Shown here one piece after another: positions 1-61,417 of a DNA stretch of 64,000 nucleotides. Positions within the stretch are counted from its first letter, which is position 1; every line of letters starts with the position of its first letter. A program made the translations under genes and the position numbers. The notes below the pieces were generated by a model. That model was not told the origin of the DNA. It was given only the letters and a program-made list of their open reading frames with translations, and searched no databases. The stretch spans positions 13,110,001 through 13,174,000 of the forward strand of contig CM049413.1 of assembly GCA_026929865.2 (NCBI GenBank), in the 5' to 3' direction. This DNA is from Hyperoplus lanceolatus. Taxonomy: Eukaryota > Chordata > Actinopteri > Uranoscopiformes > Ammodytidae.

Positions 1-48530
<48,530 letters not shown>

Positions 48531-50526
48531 GGATTGATTATCCTCACTTGAACTAAATGACTTCGATATCTATAATGGGACCACAGCTGGTGCGCGACTG
48601 CGGAAGGGGAATGCTTCGTCTCAAACAACATCGTCAGCAACACGGTCCCCACATTGATTAACAAAGACCTTCAGTCCCAGGCACAGAAACACAATCTCCC
48701 CAAGCGGAAGGAGAAAAGTGTACGCTTGAAACCAAAACCCCAGTGCTGGTTCCTTTTTGCATCCACAAAAATTTGAATGAATCAAATGTGAACACAAAAT
48801 GTCAAGCTACTGTTGACGGATGCAACACAGCCAGAGTAAACTCACAGTGAGATGTGACATCAATTATCCGTATTATTCTGGTCATGGAGAGCTTATAATT
48901 TGATTCTGAAACCACACACAGCCATTATACTTTCATCTCTTATTTAACTCTGCTCACTGTCTCTTAAAGCAGTAGAAGTGAGCAGTCATGATTAAACCAT
49001 GACCTTCATGACAAATATTTTAACATGCCGCCACTAATTCCAACGGAAATTTTTGTTTTTCACAGAGAGCTTTGGAGAGAAGGACCAACTCTCAGCTCTG
49101 TGACCATTAGTTGTTGCCTGGCCCTGATAACAAATCACTGAGATAAACTGCACTACAAAAAAAATGTGCCAAACAAACCCCTTCCTGTGAGGAACACAGA
49201 AGCAAAATGGCCTCTGATGTGAAAGCGTGACACGAAGAGGATGTTACAGAAGAAAATGGTTTCAAGATAGTTGTGTTCTAAACTGACAGTTAAAGACACT
49301 GTCATCGGCAGACCATTTTATGAACTGACCAGTTGTGAATCGGAGCCTATCTAAAAAAACACACACACACAGAAAGGACAACATCCTGACTCCATGACAA
49401 CCAAAAGCTGGTATTACTAGTCTTTTTCTATTAAATTGAATCTAAAACAGCTAATGCTAGCAGACAGTAGGGGAAGTTGTTTGAAAAAAAGACTTACTCC
49501 TAAGCAAAGGATAAGGGGCAACTCTGGAGACGACCTAATCCTAACTGAACTGGGATTAGAACAAGCAAAAGTAAAAGGAGTCCAAAGGGGAGCTAGCACT
49601 AAGAGTACAGATGAGAAGAGAGACGGACTCATCGAATGGATTAACTGCTCCTTCCCATCCAATGGGTAAAGAGAGGAGGCAGAAGAGACGCAGACGACCC
49701 CTAGCTGAAGTAAAGTAAGGGAGTCATCAAGAGAAAAAAGATGAGCTCTTAAAATCCTAACGCAGCCAATCAGAGCCTGTCTACCACTGGCCTTCCCTCT
49801 ACATAATGAATCAGATCAGACAAGAATATGGCCTTGATCCTGTGAACCTAAATGGATTCTGATGAGAAAAGACACTCAATGGATATACAGAGGACTCTGA
49901 TGGACTTACAAAGGAAAAAGACTTTGAGAGACAGAGAAAGCTCTGGCACTAAAGCACATTATACAGGAACACTACCTGTCTACACACTGTCTACCCACTG
50001 AGAGATGGACAGGGACGGACAGTAAGGTTAGAAGGAAACTGAATGACAGGCAGAAAAGATGACAGATACACTCACTAACAAATATTTGGAGAGACAGAGA
50101 GCAGAGAGATGGTATTAAGATACACAAGTAGATAGACAGGGTCAAGTACGACCAGCACAGTCTTAAGATTGTTGCAGACCATTGTCCACTATTTCCACTC
50201 CAGACAGGGTTTTAAAATCAGATTAGCAGGCTTAGAGAGGGATGGACGGAGACCGGTGGTGATAGACAGGACACACAGACAGGCTAAACGAAAGACAAAC
50301 AGGGTTGTATCCCTACGATTGTGGAAACAGTTCCACGGTAATTCTGCACTCTGCGAGTGCTTATCTTCTTTCTTTGTTATTGCTGCAGAATCTTCTGATC
50401 TGTAAATCTATTGCATATATTCGTGAGCATTCACCACCTATATTTTTGTGCTATATATTTACCACAGGGGAGGGACTGAAGGGAAAATATTGATAATAGA
50501 AGAGAGTTTTAAGAAGAAAAACAAAA

Positions 50527-50532
50527 AATAAA
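50527..50532 (+). terminator. csmd3: Candidate proximal polyadenylation signal
   Basis: AATAAA followed about 25-35 bases on by TG-rich TATGTGCTGTTC. Confidence 0.4.
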
Positions 50533-52847
50533 TATCAGAATACAAGATGTTACAAGTATGTGCTGTTCACAGAAGTCACAAAGGTGTTTTGTTTTTTTTA
50601 TTTTGTAACTTGGAATTGGTTTCTTTTATTTCTTGTGTTAAGTCAAGTTCCTCTCACCATCACTGTCTTTCTCACTGAGGCAATCATGAGCGTCAGTGCT
50701 TTTGTGGTTGTCATTATTGTTGAAATGCAAGGTTTGCCACAACAATCATGCTCTTTAAAGTTAATGTTTCATCAAACGTTGGGCACAGACGGCAGAGACT
50801 TAAACCATTATCAAGCGGAGTTTGTGCTATTACTGACATTTTCTTTGCCCCTTCCTCCATAATGGTCACCATTGTGACACATACCCCATTATAATGATCC
50901 TGTTTTCCAACCTTAACCTGGTAATATTATGCCACGGAAATACACATCAAAACTCTGAACTAATGTTGGTTCAGTTCAGAGATGAACAAACTCAGTGTTG
51001 TCACAGTAACCCAGCTCTAAAAGGAAGCCACTTGTGTCTGCCTTTGGTTAAAGTTAATGTTTCTACAGTCGCTCACACAACCGTGGTAAGAGAAGGAAAA
51101 TAAGACAGTTCAAATAATAATAATGGTATGTAGGGATGACATACTTACAAGATGTTTCGACCCACGCAGAAATGTTGTAATGCACATTGAAATTTGCCTG
51201 TATTTTTACATACATTGAGGAGTCTAAAGTAAAAAATGAGGAGTTTGTGGATTTTGGGATATTTTCAGAGGGTCTCTTGTTATTTGTTACTAAAACAATC
51301 TAGTTTAGTTGCAAATTATATGGGGTTTGACCTTGTTTGTGCATACAACCTCAATACAAGATATGTAAATTTGACACGATTGTCACCACAGGTTCCCCTC
51401 CAGGTTTTAAATCACTGAGTCTGTAGACTCTCCGTGTGTTAAATATGTGTTTGGCTTCATATATAATACTGAATACCATTTCAGTGCTCTTATTTTAAAA
51501 TCTAGCTTGCCCTTGTACTGAAATTGAAATCAATTATACATTGGCGCACATTATTAACAAGCCTTTAATTTTATTTTATTTTAAGTTTTCAGTACCTTTG
51601 ACACTTCCCTAGTATTGCACACTAGATTTTAATGATTTTTCTGTTTATTTATTTGTTTGAGCTTAAGGATAAACTGACCATTTGGGAGAAAATCTTAAGA
51701 TTGCAAGATCGCAGTGGAGTCAATTCAAACACATTACCGAGGCCATTGAGTTTCAATAGCCACCCTTGCTTTTGCAAATCTTTCTTGACTAAAAATACAG
51801 CCTTATAATCTCACTTCAATGTTCCTTGGCTGGTAGCTATTTTTCAGATCTGATCTGCCATCTATTCCTTTCAATTCTGTACTGCTGGCAACCTTAGCTA
51901 TTTGGCCATTGGAGGCTGTTGTTCTTGCACATCGTGTTGGCCTTGCTGATGATTTTTAATGTGCTGTCCATGAACAACTGTTGAGAAGAGAGCTTATGTT
52001 TAACGTTTGTGCGAAACCATGCATAATGTGCAGCAGTTGTGTCATATTAAAGGTTTGGGCCTGGAAATTGTGACATATGCCGTGCCTAGAATAATTGGTC
52101 CCCAAATGACAGGATTACTTGTATCAGTGAGCATGAGTCACAGTTTTAAGCGCTGATGCGCATTAAAAAAAACAGTATTGTTTTGTGTTTGTTTCAAAAG
52201 TTTGGTTAAAGATTTTAAAAACTGAATTCAGTGAATATGGGTCCCACACATGATGGAGGGATGCTAGTTACTTTTAATGAGTCTGGGTGTCAGGGTGAGC
52301 AAAAACATCTTTGCTTTAAGAACACCTGCTGTTGTGACCACAGGCAGCGACGGCAACCAGCCGACAGAAAACTCCTTCTTAAAGTCATAATTGATACAAA
52401 AGCAATGGTAAACACGGCTTCCTTGTTAATCAATGTTGCGACTGTCCCGCACTGCATCGCTATGGTAAACATTGTTTCTTATTACAGTTTGGATTGATTG
52501 TTGCTGCTGTTGTTGTTGCTGTTGCTGTTGTTATTTTTTCGGTATGGATCTGACACAGTGCCTACCAAAAACCATGGGACCCTCCCCGTCATCTACACAC
52601 ACGCTCTTTCACACACACACGCACACACACAAAACACACACATACAGTACATACATACAAACACACACCTGCTCCTGCCCTCCCCTTCATCAGAAGTCAT
52701 TTTTTCTAAGCTTCAGTCTATTTTGCCACAAGCTTTTCCTACTGACTGACCGCAATAAGACCCATGTGATTTGAAAGACTTAAAGCTGTTCCTGCCTTGG
52801 GACATTGGAAATATTCACCGTTTGAAAAAAAAGAAGATCAAATATAG

Positions 52848-52947
52848 AATAAAAAAGTGTTTTGTACAGAAATATATTTTTATGATGAAATTATTTGTAA
52901 AATGTATGAATCTATTATGTACATTTTCAATGCAATGTAAGATTAAA
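52848..52947 (+). terminator. csmd3: Candidate distal polyadenylation signals
   Basis: AATAAA at 52848-52853 and ATTAAA at 52942-52947. The latter is followed by TTTTGTAAAA and T/GT-rich sequence. Confidence 0.4.
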
Positions 52948-52965
52948 AAAGGCTAATTGCTTTTG

Positions 52966-53853
52966 TAAAAAAAAGAGTCTTCATTTGCTGTTTACTTTAA
53001 ATGTATTTGTGTGTACACTTTCCCATGCAAAACCTTTTGAGAACACCTGGACATATTTCAATTTATGAGGAGTGTACACCACAGCATATACCAGAGATTA
53101 TAAATAGATGAAGTCTTCTAAATTGTAAATTAACGTGGTATTTAAAAATTGAGTGACTATAGTTTCAAAGTCAGGGAGTGACTTTTGCAGGCAACAAATT
53201 AATATAAATATATATACAGTACATACACAGTTTAGCTATCTCACTTTGAGATGAACCCATTAATTATTCTTCCATTCCTTCCTTTAGAAGTCCTCAATCA
53301 CTTTGAGGCAACATTATTTTTGCCACTACACTTGTGACTGCTTGTCTGGCTCCCTGCAACAGAAGTGGGTAATAGGAAAGCAAAATGCAGTTTTCAGAAT
53401 GTCTGTATTTTTTAACATGTTTGTGGTGCAAACCAATTCATTCTGATTCTTACTGGAATCCACATTATTGTGTATTTAAAGACAAAAAGCCCTGAACATT
53501 TAGTTCAAGCAGGCACTCTCCTTACTTGGGAAATGACTATTTTCATAATACATATATAGTTCAAATGAAAAGTGCTTATCACTTAACTCTGTTTACACTG
53601 ATATAAATGTTCCAAGCTATCCTGATAATTCACTTGATTATTCAGCTGTTTGAACAGGCATTGTATAAATTGCAGTCAATAAATCTGGCACTTAAAAAAA
53701 ATATGTGAGCGAGAGGCTGATCTGTTTTTCCTCAGAAACCCACTCATGTTTTTCCCTTTTAACCTTTAGCTTCTCTCTTCCACCTCTGAAACCCATCATT
53801 TGTAATACATGCATTAATAATATGTGTTCCTGTGCAAACAGTAGGGTATTTGC
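52966..53853. other. Intergenic, nothing recognised
   Basis: AT-rich sequence after the probable gene end. No gene or bounded repeat is visible. Confidence 0.6.
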
Positions 53854-53861
53854 ACCTTGGG

Positions 53862-54934
53862 CCAGGGCTGTACAGTGCGACAGTTTTGATCGCATTTGCT
53901 ACTGAAATTGCTCACGTGCTATGATGAATACAAGTCCAATCGCACTAGTGCTATTTGATATTGAGGAGAGGCTGTCTTTGAAACACAGAGGAGAGATGCA
54001 CAACACTGCTTAGAGGGCTCTACATTACCACTCCAAATGAGGGTAAATGTAGTCTTAGGCAAGTAAGTTATTGAGTCCACCCTTCACTTTGGCTGGTGAA
54101 AGATATGTGTCCTCGGGATCTGTGCTCGTGCAGCGATTCTACCGAATAAAAACTTCACCAACGGTAATAACCGGAAGGAGATTACCGCAGTTAAGTTAGC
54201 GTGTGTGCAAACAGAACATTTCCTGTGCGCCTTCACGTTAAAAGCGTGTTAGTAGCCAACCGTGAGTTGAGTTTTATGTTGAAGCCTGTAAGAACAGGAA
54301 GTTAGCGCTTGACAGTCCTGCAGTGCTCTAGCTAGAAAGGCAACTCATTCAGCTGCAGAGAAAAGTCAACAGTAGTCTAAAAACAAAGTCTGAAATAAGC
54401 CACTGAAGAACAACTCCCAACACATTCACAACAACCTATTTAATTTATCCTAAATTGTACCAATATGTATAGGCTACTTATTTATTTAATAGGCTATGTT
54501 TAATGTTTTAAAGTTTGGTTTTAATTAACAAGGACATTTTCTAAAAATATTTATTATTATTAATATGATAATTATATGTATATACAAAACATATATAGAT
54601 ATTATTTTTATATTTGTATGGGGAAAAATAATTCTGAATCAGCAAACAATTACAATTGGCAGGATAGATTATTTTGTCTAAATTACAATCAGTGCACCCC
54701 TATTCATTCTTCTACAATTATTACTGCACACACTAGGATATAATATTTATTGAGGATCTCAAATGAGACCAAGATGACAGGCTCAAAGGTAATTACAGTG
54801 AAATGTTGAAATGTAAGGTTATGCAAGTTTTCGATCATACTTTGTGTGCTACCAAATTTATTTTTGTGCCACTGAATTGTTTTGCTTGCTAGCACCAGTG
54901 CTACCACCTAAAAAAATAAGCGTTACAGCCCTGG
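53862..54934. mobile_element. hAT-like non-autonomous transposon
   Basis: The ends are CCAGGGCTGTA and TACAGCCCTGG, perfect inverted 11-mers, with the 8-base duplication ACCTTGGG at 53854-53861 and 54935-54942. CAGGG-type ends and 8-base duplications are hallmarks of hAT elements. No transposase frame survives in the 1073 bases. Its interior changes from mixed composition (53870-54420) to very AT-rich (54420-54650). Confidence 0.88.
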
Positions 54935-54942
54935 ACCTTGGG

Positions 54943-55804
54943 TAGAAAGGAGATATCCAATCAAAAATGGCTGCAAAATGCTAGTAAGGCAAATCATTCA
55001 AAATAAATTGTGTCTTATATTGAGGATATTGAGAAATAACACTTCAATCGATATTCACTGGTTGTTGTGGCATTTGAAAAGGCCATGTGGCAAAATAGTT
55101 CTGCACCCTGTGGATTAGGATCAACAAGGGATACAGACAGTTGAGGTCACATTCAGATAAACTGTGAATTAGCCTAGAACATCTCTTAAAAAAATAGAAC
55201 CCTGTGATATCTTTACTGACCTCTGATGGTGGCCACTAGGAACTGCATCAACTACTGAACTCTCTTGCTTTGAACGTAAAGTCCCTGGTATACAGTCATA
55301 TGATATCCCATGCTGAACTATGCAATTGTGTAGCCTACAGGGCACATGTGCCTTTAACACAATGTCATAGTACAGAGATGGGTAAAGTGATTTTACTTAA
55401 ACTTCATTGGAGAGATAAATTTAGGGGTTAACGTATAAAAAAAATCACATTATGAAGGGAAAGCCCACAAGAATAAAACATCTGCCGAACAGGATTTTAC
55501 CATTTCACATAATCTGAGAAATACCCTAAAAAGATAGAACTACCACTGCCCCCACCCCCTTAAAACCCATGTGTAGCCTAACTGCTCAAAAAGTAGCCTA
55601 AAAGCCCTGACAGTGCTCAGGAATGAAATTAAAATGTAAAATCTACATTTCCTCGAAAAGACAAAATAAATAAAGAGACATCTGCAGATGTAGCCTAGAT
55701 CCTGTGATATGAGCAGCTGCTAAAACTAAGTTTAATAACTGCTTGCTAGTTTTGCTCAACGCCAACTTACATACTTTTTTTTTATCATTTTCTTTTCACT
55801 TGAC
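54943..55804. other. Intergenic, nothing recognised
   Basis: No gene, RNA or bounded repeat was seen. Confidence 0.6.
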
Positions 55805-55904
55805 AGGAATGATTTTATTTTATATATTAATGTACAAAAATAAAAAGGAAATCATGTGCACAAGGCTATCTTCTAGAGCATACCGTTTCCGGCCACCATC
55901 TTTG

Positions 55905-56129
55905 TTAAGTCGTAAAGATTAACGTTTTTGAGAGATCATGAAACGTGACGAGAGGATCTAACTGGACTGATGCAAGGTTAGGGTACCCATCCATGTTGCA
56001 TAAAATGTATACACTTTTTTCATCCATTTCATAACCTACCATTAACTTAGAAGAAGCCACTTCAATGACGTCGAGACATCCCGTCAAGTGTTCAAAACGT
56101 CGCGGCGACGGCGGTTTCTCTGAAGTCAT
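55905..56129 (-). CDS. Small ORF of unknown identity, candidate only
   Basis: 74 codons from ATG at 56127-56129 to the stop at 55905-55907. The protein starts MTSEKPPSPRRFEHLTGCLD and ends DLSKTLIFTT. It has no signal peptide or membrane segment and I recognise no family. In its favour: the first third is CpG-rich (GTCGCCGCGACG) in otherwise AT-rich DNA, an acceptor-like CCCTCACAG lies just before the ATG, and AATAAA is present downstream on the minus strand near 55813. It could be a terminal exon, a retrocopy or part of a transposon. Chance is possible. Confidence 0.3.
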   Translation of the reverse strand: MTSEKPPSPRRFEHLTGCLDVIEVASSKLMVGYEMDEKSVYILCNMDGYPNLASVQLDPLVTFHDLSKTLIFTT

Positions 56130-57184
56130 AACTGTGAGGGAATTTTGTAATTTTTCCAGCTGCTGTTGGTTAAAGTTTTAAAAATATATGTTTGTGTTTA
56201 AAATGCTTTATCTTTTCCACTAGTAGTAGGCTACTCTGGCTATTAAAGCTTCCACACTGCTATTAGTAACTAAAATGTTTTCCTGCATGATATCTTTCAT
56301 TGGGTTTTGTTGTGCGTGGGTTATTGGTAGACAATGCTAATGTGTTACTAATTAGCTTATAAGTAGGAAACATGCTTCTCCGACATGCTCGTAACAATTA
56401 TGAGAGTGATTGCATGCTGTTGTATGGAGTGCTGTGTAATACAGTGTTCATTAAACATAGTCTGATGTGCAATGTATCAAATATGGATTATTTTGGTATG
56501 CTTAGGTAGGTCTATATAATTTGCCTTGTATGGCCACTAGATGGCACCATCTTATATCTGTAACTTCTATTGCAACAGTTCACTCTTCAAAATGCATGTT
56601 CCTTGAGCGTGATAGGCCTGCCTTACATAAAGGGATATGAGGCAAGGATGCAAAATAACTTTAAAGAAGACATGACTTTGAATTTAATATTTTAACGTTT
56701 TTGATTATTCAGTTATTCAGACAGTCATTCATGGTGTGGTTCTGCTGGAGTCTGGATAAAGATCAACACTATTCATCCTCCTTCTGTCCAACTGGAGCAA
56801 TCCAACCTGATTGATATTCTCTGCTCCAGCTATTTGTAAGTTATTTATTTAATTTTTTTATTAAAATGACCAGAATCGTATTTGAAGGCAGTTTGTGAAA
56901 CACAAAATAAGTGATAATGAAAATCTTGTGGGCTGTAGTTGCCCTTTACTTCCTCCGAACGTAATGCACTGTATGTGATCAGAAGATTGAACTGACTGGT
57001 CAACTGCATTTGAGCTCTGAGTTGTAGCTGCCTCTAGTTTGCCGCCAATGCACAGTTTGGATATAAGTCTATTTAAGACCATTGCTAGAGCACCTTGCAA
57101 CTCTTTTTGTCTTTCTTCCTTTCCTTTTTACCTTTTTTTTAAGGATTTGTAAGTGCAGAGAAGAAATGTATGGAGAGAGAGTGA
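56130..57184. other. Intergenic, one CTCF-like site
   Basis: AT-rich with no gene seen. The motif at 56534-56548 is listed separately. Confidence 0.6.
56534..56548 (+). promoter_or_regulatory. CTCF-like motif
   Basis: CCACTAGATGGCACC fits the CTCF core consensus CCA(C/G)(C/T)AG(A/G)(G/T)GGC. It is a sequence match only. Confidence 0.45.
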
Positions 57185-57266
57185 GGAAAGACATGCAACA
57201 AAGGTCGTCGGCTGCAATCTAACAGACAAAGTTGCGATTCAAGGTAACCACTCGACTACCATGTCG
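57185..57266 (-). repeat. tRNA-derived SINE remnant
   Basis: It contains GACATGCAACAAAGGTCG, then a degraded B-box region (GCGATTCAAGG) and GTAACCACTCGACTACCA, a word pattern I know from fish tRNA-derived SINEs read in reverse. It is diverged, with uncertain limits. Confidence 0.5.
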
Positions 57267-57289
57267 ATTTTTGCTACATATTAATTTTG

Positions 57290-58319
57290 GAGGCAGCCGC
57301 CATCGCCTATTTCCAGGCTGCCACGACTTAAAATGGTCAATGTCGGCAAAGACCATCGCGCGCTGTCGCACGGCCTGAATTTTGGTCAGCATCGCAGACT
57401 TGAAGGAGAGGGAGAAAATATTACCTTCAACTTACTCCATGATTTTCTGTCCTCCAATCTGAAGAGTTTTGGCGTCAAGTGGTGCCCTGATACTTGAACT
57501 GGTAAATATTGTTTTTTTTTTGCATTTCTTCAAGGGGTTCCCTTAATTAACGTTACATCCTATACATATAATTGTTTTGCAGACTGGCTTGTTAAATCAG
57601 TTATTACTTAAAGCGAGTTCGCGGGAGGACTGTCTATCATTCTAGGCAGTTAATTAAGCAATTATTACTCAAGACATGCCATTATGCGCTTATAATATCA
57701 CTTAAGGGGCATTGTATGGCTAGAAGCTAAGCCAGACAAAATTAGCTTAATTATTTATTGTACAAACAAGATTCGATATATTTATCCGGTCTGAAAGTAT
57801 TGCTGCTGTGAATGACGAGGGGGGTGTCAAGGAAGAATAGATTCAATTTGTATTCATCTTCCCAGATTTAAGAAACACCGAGCCAGTGGGTTTGACCCAC
57901 AATGGCTGGAATGGTTCAGCTGGCTCAGACACAACGAGGAAGGGGCTGGAGCTGCAGCTGCCTGTGTGGGGCAGCCAATCCACTGCTTACAGATTTTAAG
58001 ATATAATTGAAAAAAGTAGCACTGATAATTTCTCACCTTACATTTTTAATTTAGGAATTATGTGTGTCCTTAATCTCTTGAAATGGTCAAGACACCGCTG
58101 TGCAACAGACTGAAGGAGAAAGGAGAGACATTTGGATGTTTGCTGCAAGGTGGCCAGAAGAAGCTTCTGACTACAAGGAGTGCATGACTAGGTTTTAAAC
58201 TGTGTTCATTTAAAAAAAGAAATGTAATGTAATGCAATTACCCAGTCATGTAGCAACATTATGATGGTTGTGACATTTTAAGTCTTATTGGTATCCTGTG
58301 AACTGTTTTAAAAAACACA

Positions 58320-58367
<48 letters not shown>

Positions 58368-58455
58368 ACTTTGCTGTTTTAAATGGATATATTGATATAT
58401 TATATTTAAACAACCACCTGAATGTATTTAAATAAAAATACTTTCTGAAAAGACA
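57290..58455 (+). ncRNA. Possible spliced transcript, speculative
   Basis: A locally CpG-rich start (57296-57390, with GCCGCCATCGCC and CATCGCGCGCTGTCGC) is followed by a donor-like CTG|GTAAAT at 57501/57502, an acceptor-like CTTCCCAG ending at 57865, and AATAAA at 58431-58436. No long frame is present. A 34-codon ORF lies at 58083-58187. Without transcript data this is only a suggestion. Confidence 0.2.
58322..58360. repeat. (CA)n microsatellite
   Basis: About 20 CA units. Confidence 0.96.
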
Positions 58456-61353
58456 CATTTTGCCATTTTTTTTAGTTGTTATAAACCTAATTGATTACCC
58501 TAAAGTATCCGAAATTGTGGTTATTCAGTTTTGTGCAAGAAAAAAATTAATCGCAATTCATTAATATCATATTAATATAACCTTTTAGATCTTGATAAGC
58601 ACATACTTTAGTGTCATTGATCTCAGTGTTTTGTCTCAAATGATTTCACCAGTTATCCTAATTGGATTGTATTAGCCATGGAAGATCAGTAGAGGGCGCC
58701 AGCAAACCACACATTTTATTTTCCCAGTGTTGGCAGCATGCAGCTGATATTGGTGTTTAGAAACAAAAAGCTTGTTTTTTTTAGATTGGTTGGTGGAATT
58801 GAAAACAGCCATTATTGAAAAGTTATTTTTCATTCAGCATACACAAACAACACTTAATGAAAGATTTTTACCATTCAAATAAGTACTTAATTTTTTGCAT
58901 ATGGCTGTAAAACAATAAAGAATATTCAAGATGGAATATATTTGTTGTCATATGTGCAGCTAACAGCAGTTGCAGTGTACAATGGCATTCTTACTTTGCT
59001 TGCTCTCCATTACACAGACACTTTCTAACCTTTAAAAACAATTCGTAAAGGTTATTAAAAAGATATAGTAGCAGTAGCAGAGTAGCATAGAAAGGGAGTT
59101 ACTGAAATATAAGGTTTTATTAATGAAGTATTCCAGAATCAGAGTCGATATAGATGTAGACACTCAGACATTACTATGGCACTAAAACATGCAACCATTG
59201 TCTCCTATTAAACACACATGCTTTAGTGTTTCTCCTGAATACATGAAAAAGACAAAAACATAAAACAATTGATGCACCAGTGAAGCATTCTATGCTATGA
59301 TGTGTGCGTTTGCATTTCATTTTTATTGTCCGATTGCCGTCAGTAGATGGAGCTTGATGACCTCTTGATACTTGAGATACAGATTCCTGTACCTGAGTTG
59401 AAAGCATAAATAGGATTGCATGCCTTTAGAATGTAGCACAACATTAATTTCTCACTCGGTTGGGGGCAGTGGTGAGAGAAGAGAAAACAACAAAAAAGCT
59501 AAGACATTGACTATATAAATTAATCTTATCATTCTTATTCTCTCAGCAATTGTTGATGGGAATATGATAGAGAAACCAGCAATATTTTGATTTGTTCAGT
59601 GTTTGTGATACCCTTTTAGTTTTTGTCTGTTTTAATGCAGTATCACTTGTTTAAAATCTCCACTGATTCTGCCCTTTCGCTGGTTGGGACAGCTAGGGGA
59701 CAGAGAAGAAAATTTGCCCCGTTTTGTGTTAGTCAAACTGGGACAAGCCGAGGCTACAGGGTCCATGGGAAAGGATAATGATACTGCGAAGAAGTCCTCT
59801 CACGTATGAAGCTCTTGTGTAGCCATGCAAGTGTTAGAGGAGACTGAGTCGAGAGGGTAATTGCAAACAAAGACAGAAGCCATAATTTGTCCCCACCGCA
59901 TCGCTAATAGAGAGTAAAGGTGGTTGGTGATCTGGTTTAAATGATGTAGATGCTGTTCTGTTTAGGGCAGAGATGTTTTTGTTATAGAAAACGCATTTTG
60001 TTGAGTAGGAAAATGTGTCCATATATTATGTTGTTGTGGCATGTTGAAAGTTGCAAATGCAATCATTTAAAAATAAACACATTTTAAGCAATCCTATTTT
60101 GCTAATGCCGCTTGAGCATCCGTCCTATCTTTGCCACCATCTCTTGCAGTTTCCCTCATTGGCTCTGAAATGTTGGGCATGCCAAATATATGCCAACCAC
60201 AACATAACAGTAACAAACATAAACAATACTACAGTAAAACATGTTCTCCTCTTTCAATGCTTGCATTATGGTTTATCTCTTTGTGATCACCAGAATGAAT
60301 AAATGCAAACATGCCAACACAAACACACTCCGGAATTGATAAATGCAAATATGCCATCACAAACACACACCTACCCCAAGCAAATCAATGATAATTTCGG
60401 ATATACAGTTAGTATAACCAGTAGCCATGAGAATATTCAGGAAAATTAGGTTAAACGTTTTGGATGCAGAAGAGAAACTTAAACTATGTTGGCCAAAACA
60501 TGTTGAAATTTTGACGCTCAACAATTCACCCCAGGGTAATTAAAACAAGCATCACTTTACATCATATTCCAAACATACTTTTTGTCCAGAGAATTTTTTA
60601 AAATGTTGTCTTCTCATTGAAACCGAAGCTTCTTAACTGTCTCTTCCGATCACCCAGCTTTTCCCGCAATCTTCCTCCTATGACAGAGAGCTTTCCCAGA
60701 CATCTCCGGCTCTCTGTCTCCCAACTGCTCTCAAATCAATCCAGGATTAGGCTTGATTACATGGCTGCCCCTTTGGGACGCTTTATTTCAATGAATTAGT
60801 TAGAGTGAATGAACAGAACTGCAACAGAACGGCATTTTGTACCAGCCACATAAATTATGCATAGTCTGTGGATATCAACCAGCCTTGATCATCTTTTTTT
60901 ATGGTTTGCGTTCAGAGTGAGAGAAATTGTTAATTGCCAGCCTTGTCGCATATAATCTTGGCTGTGCTTGATGTACAATAGGGATGCAGTCTATACGTTG
61001 GTTATTTATTTATGTGCTGATGGAGATGCTGTGTGTGATGAAACAGAGAGCCAGATAACATTTTTATGTGGTTTTAACATTATATGGTTACTGCTAGATT
61101 CAAGACATTAGGAAATTCATTAATTGCACATATACCAGGGGCTTTGTGAATTTCATCTCATATTAATAGTCCATGTCCATGCAGCTCCTGTATGTTAAGG
61201 TATTTTATGCATTTTATTTCTATGACAAACAATGTTTGCAGCTAAGTTGATGTTTCAGTGGTGTAAGATTAAGAAGTAATTATGCAGCAGAGTAGTAAAA
61301 CTACACCAATTCTTAAACAAACCTTCCACCGTTTCAAAATGGATTTGAGTTGC

Positions 61354-61354
<1 letters not shown>
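58456..61354. other. Intergenic, nothing recognised apart from one motif
   Basis: 2.9 kb of AT-rich DNA without a visible gene or bounded transposon. A CTCF-like motif lies at 58686-58703. Confidence 0.6.
58686..58703 (+). promoter_or_regulatory. CTCF-like motif
   Basis: TCAGTAGAGGGCGCCAGC contains AGAGGGCGCC, close to the CTCF core. It has the same orientation as the 56534 site. It is a sequence match only. Confidence 0.45.
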
Positions 61355-61415
<61 letters not shown>

Positions 61416-61417
61416 TA
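61355..61417. repeat. (TAA)n microsatellite
   Basis: About 20 TAA units in intergenic DNA. Confidence 0.95.

Larger units (their letters stand above)
48531..52965 (+). other. csmd3: csmd3 probable 3'UTR
   Basis: No intron signals or coding frames were recognised after the stop. Candidate polyadenylation signals lie near 50527 and at 52848-52853 and 52942-52947. The proximal one gives a UTR of about 2 kb and the distal pair about 4.4 kb. A GTT/GCT triplet tract lies at 52499-52533 and a CA-rich patch near 52608-52665. The end point is inferred. Confidence 0.45.

Noticed and set aside
49436-50405. Several 60-80 codon ORFs after the csmd3 stop
   Set aside because: They overlap the probable 3'UTR in different frames and show no domain or compositional support.
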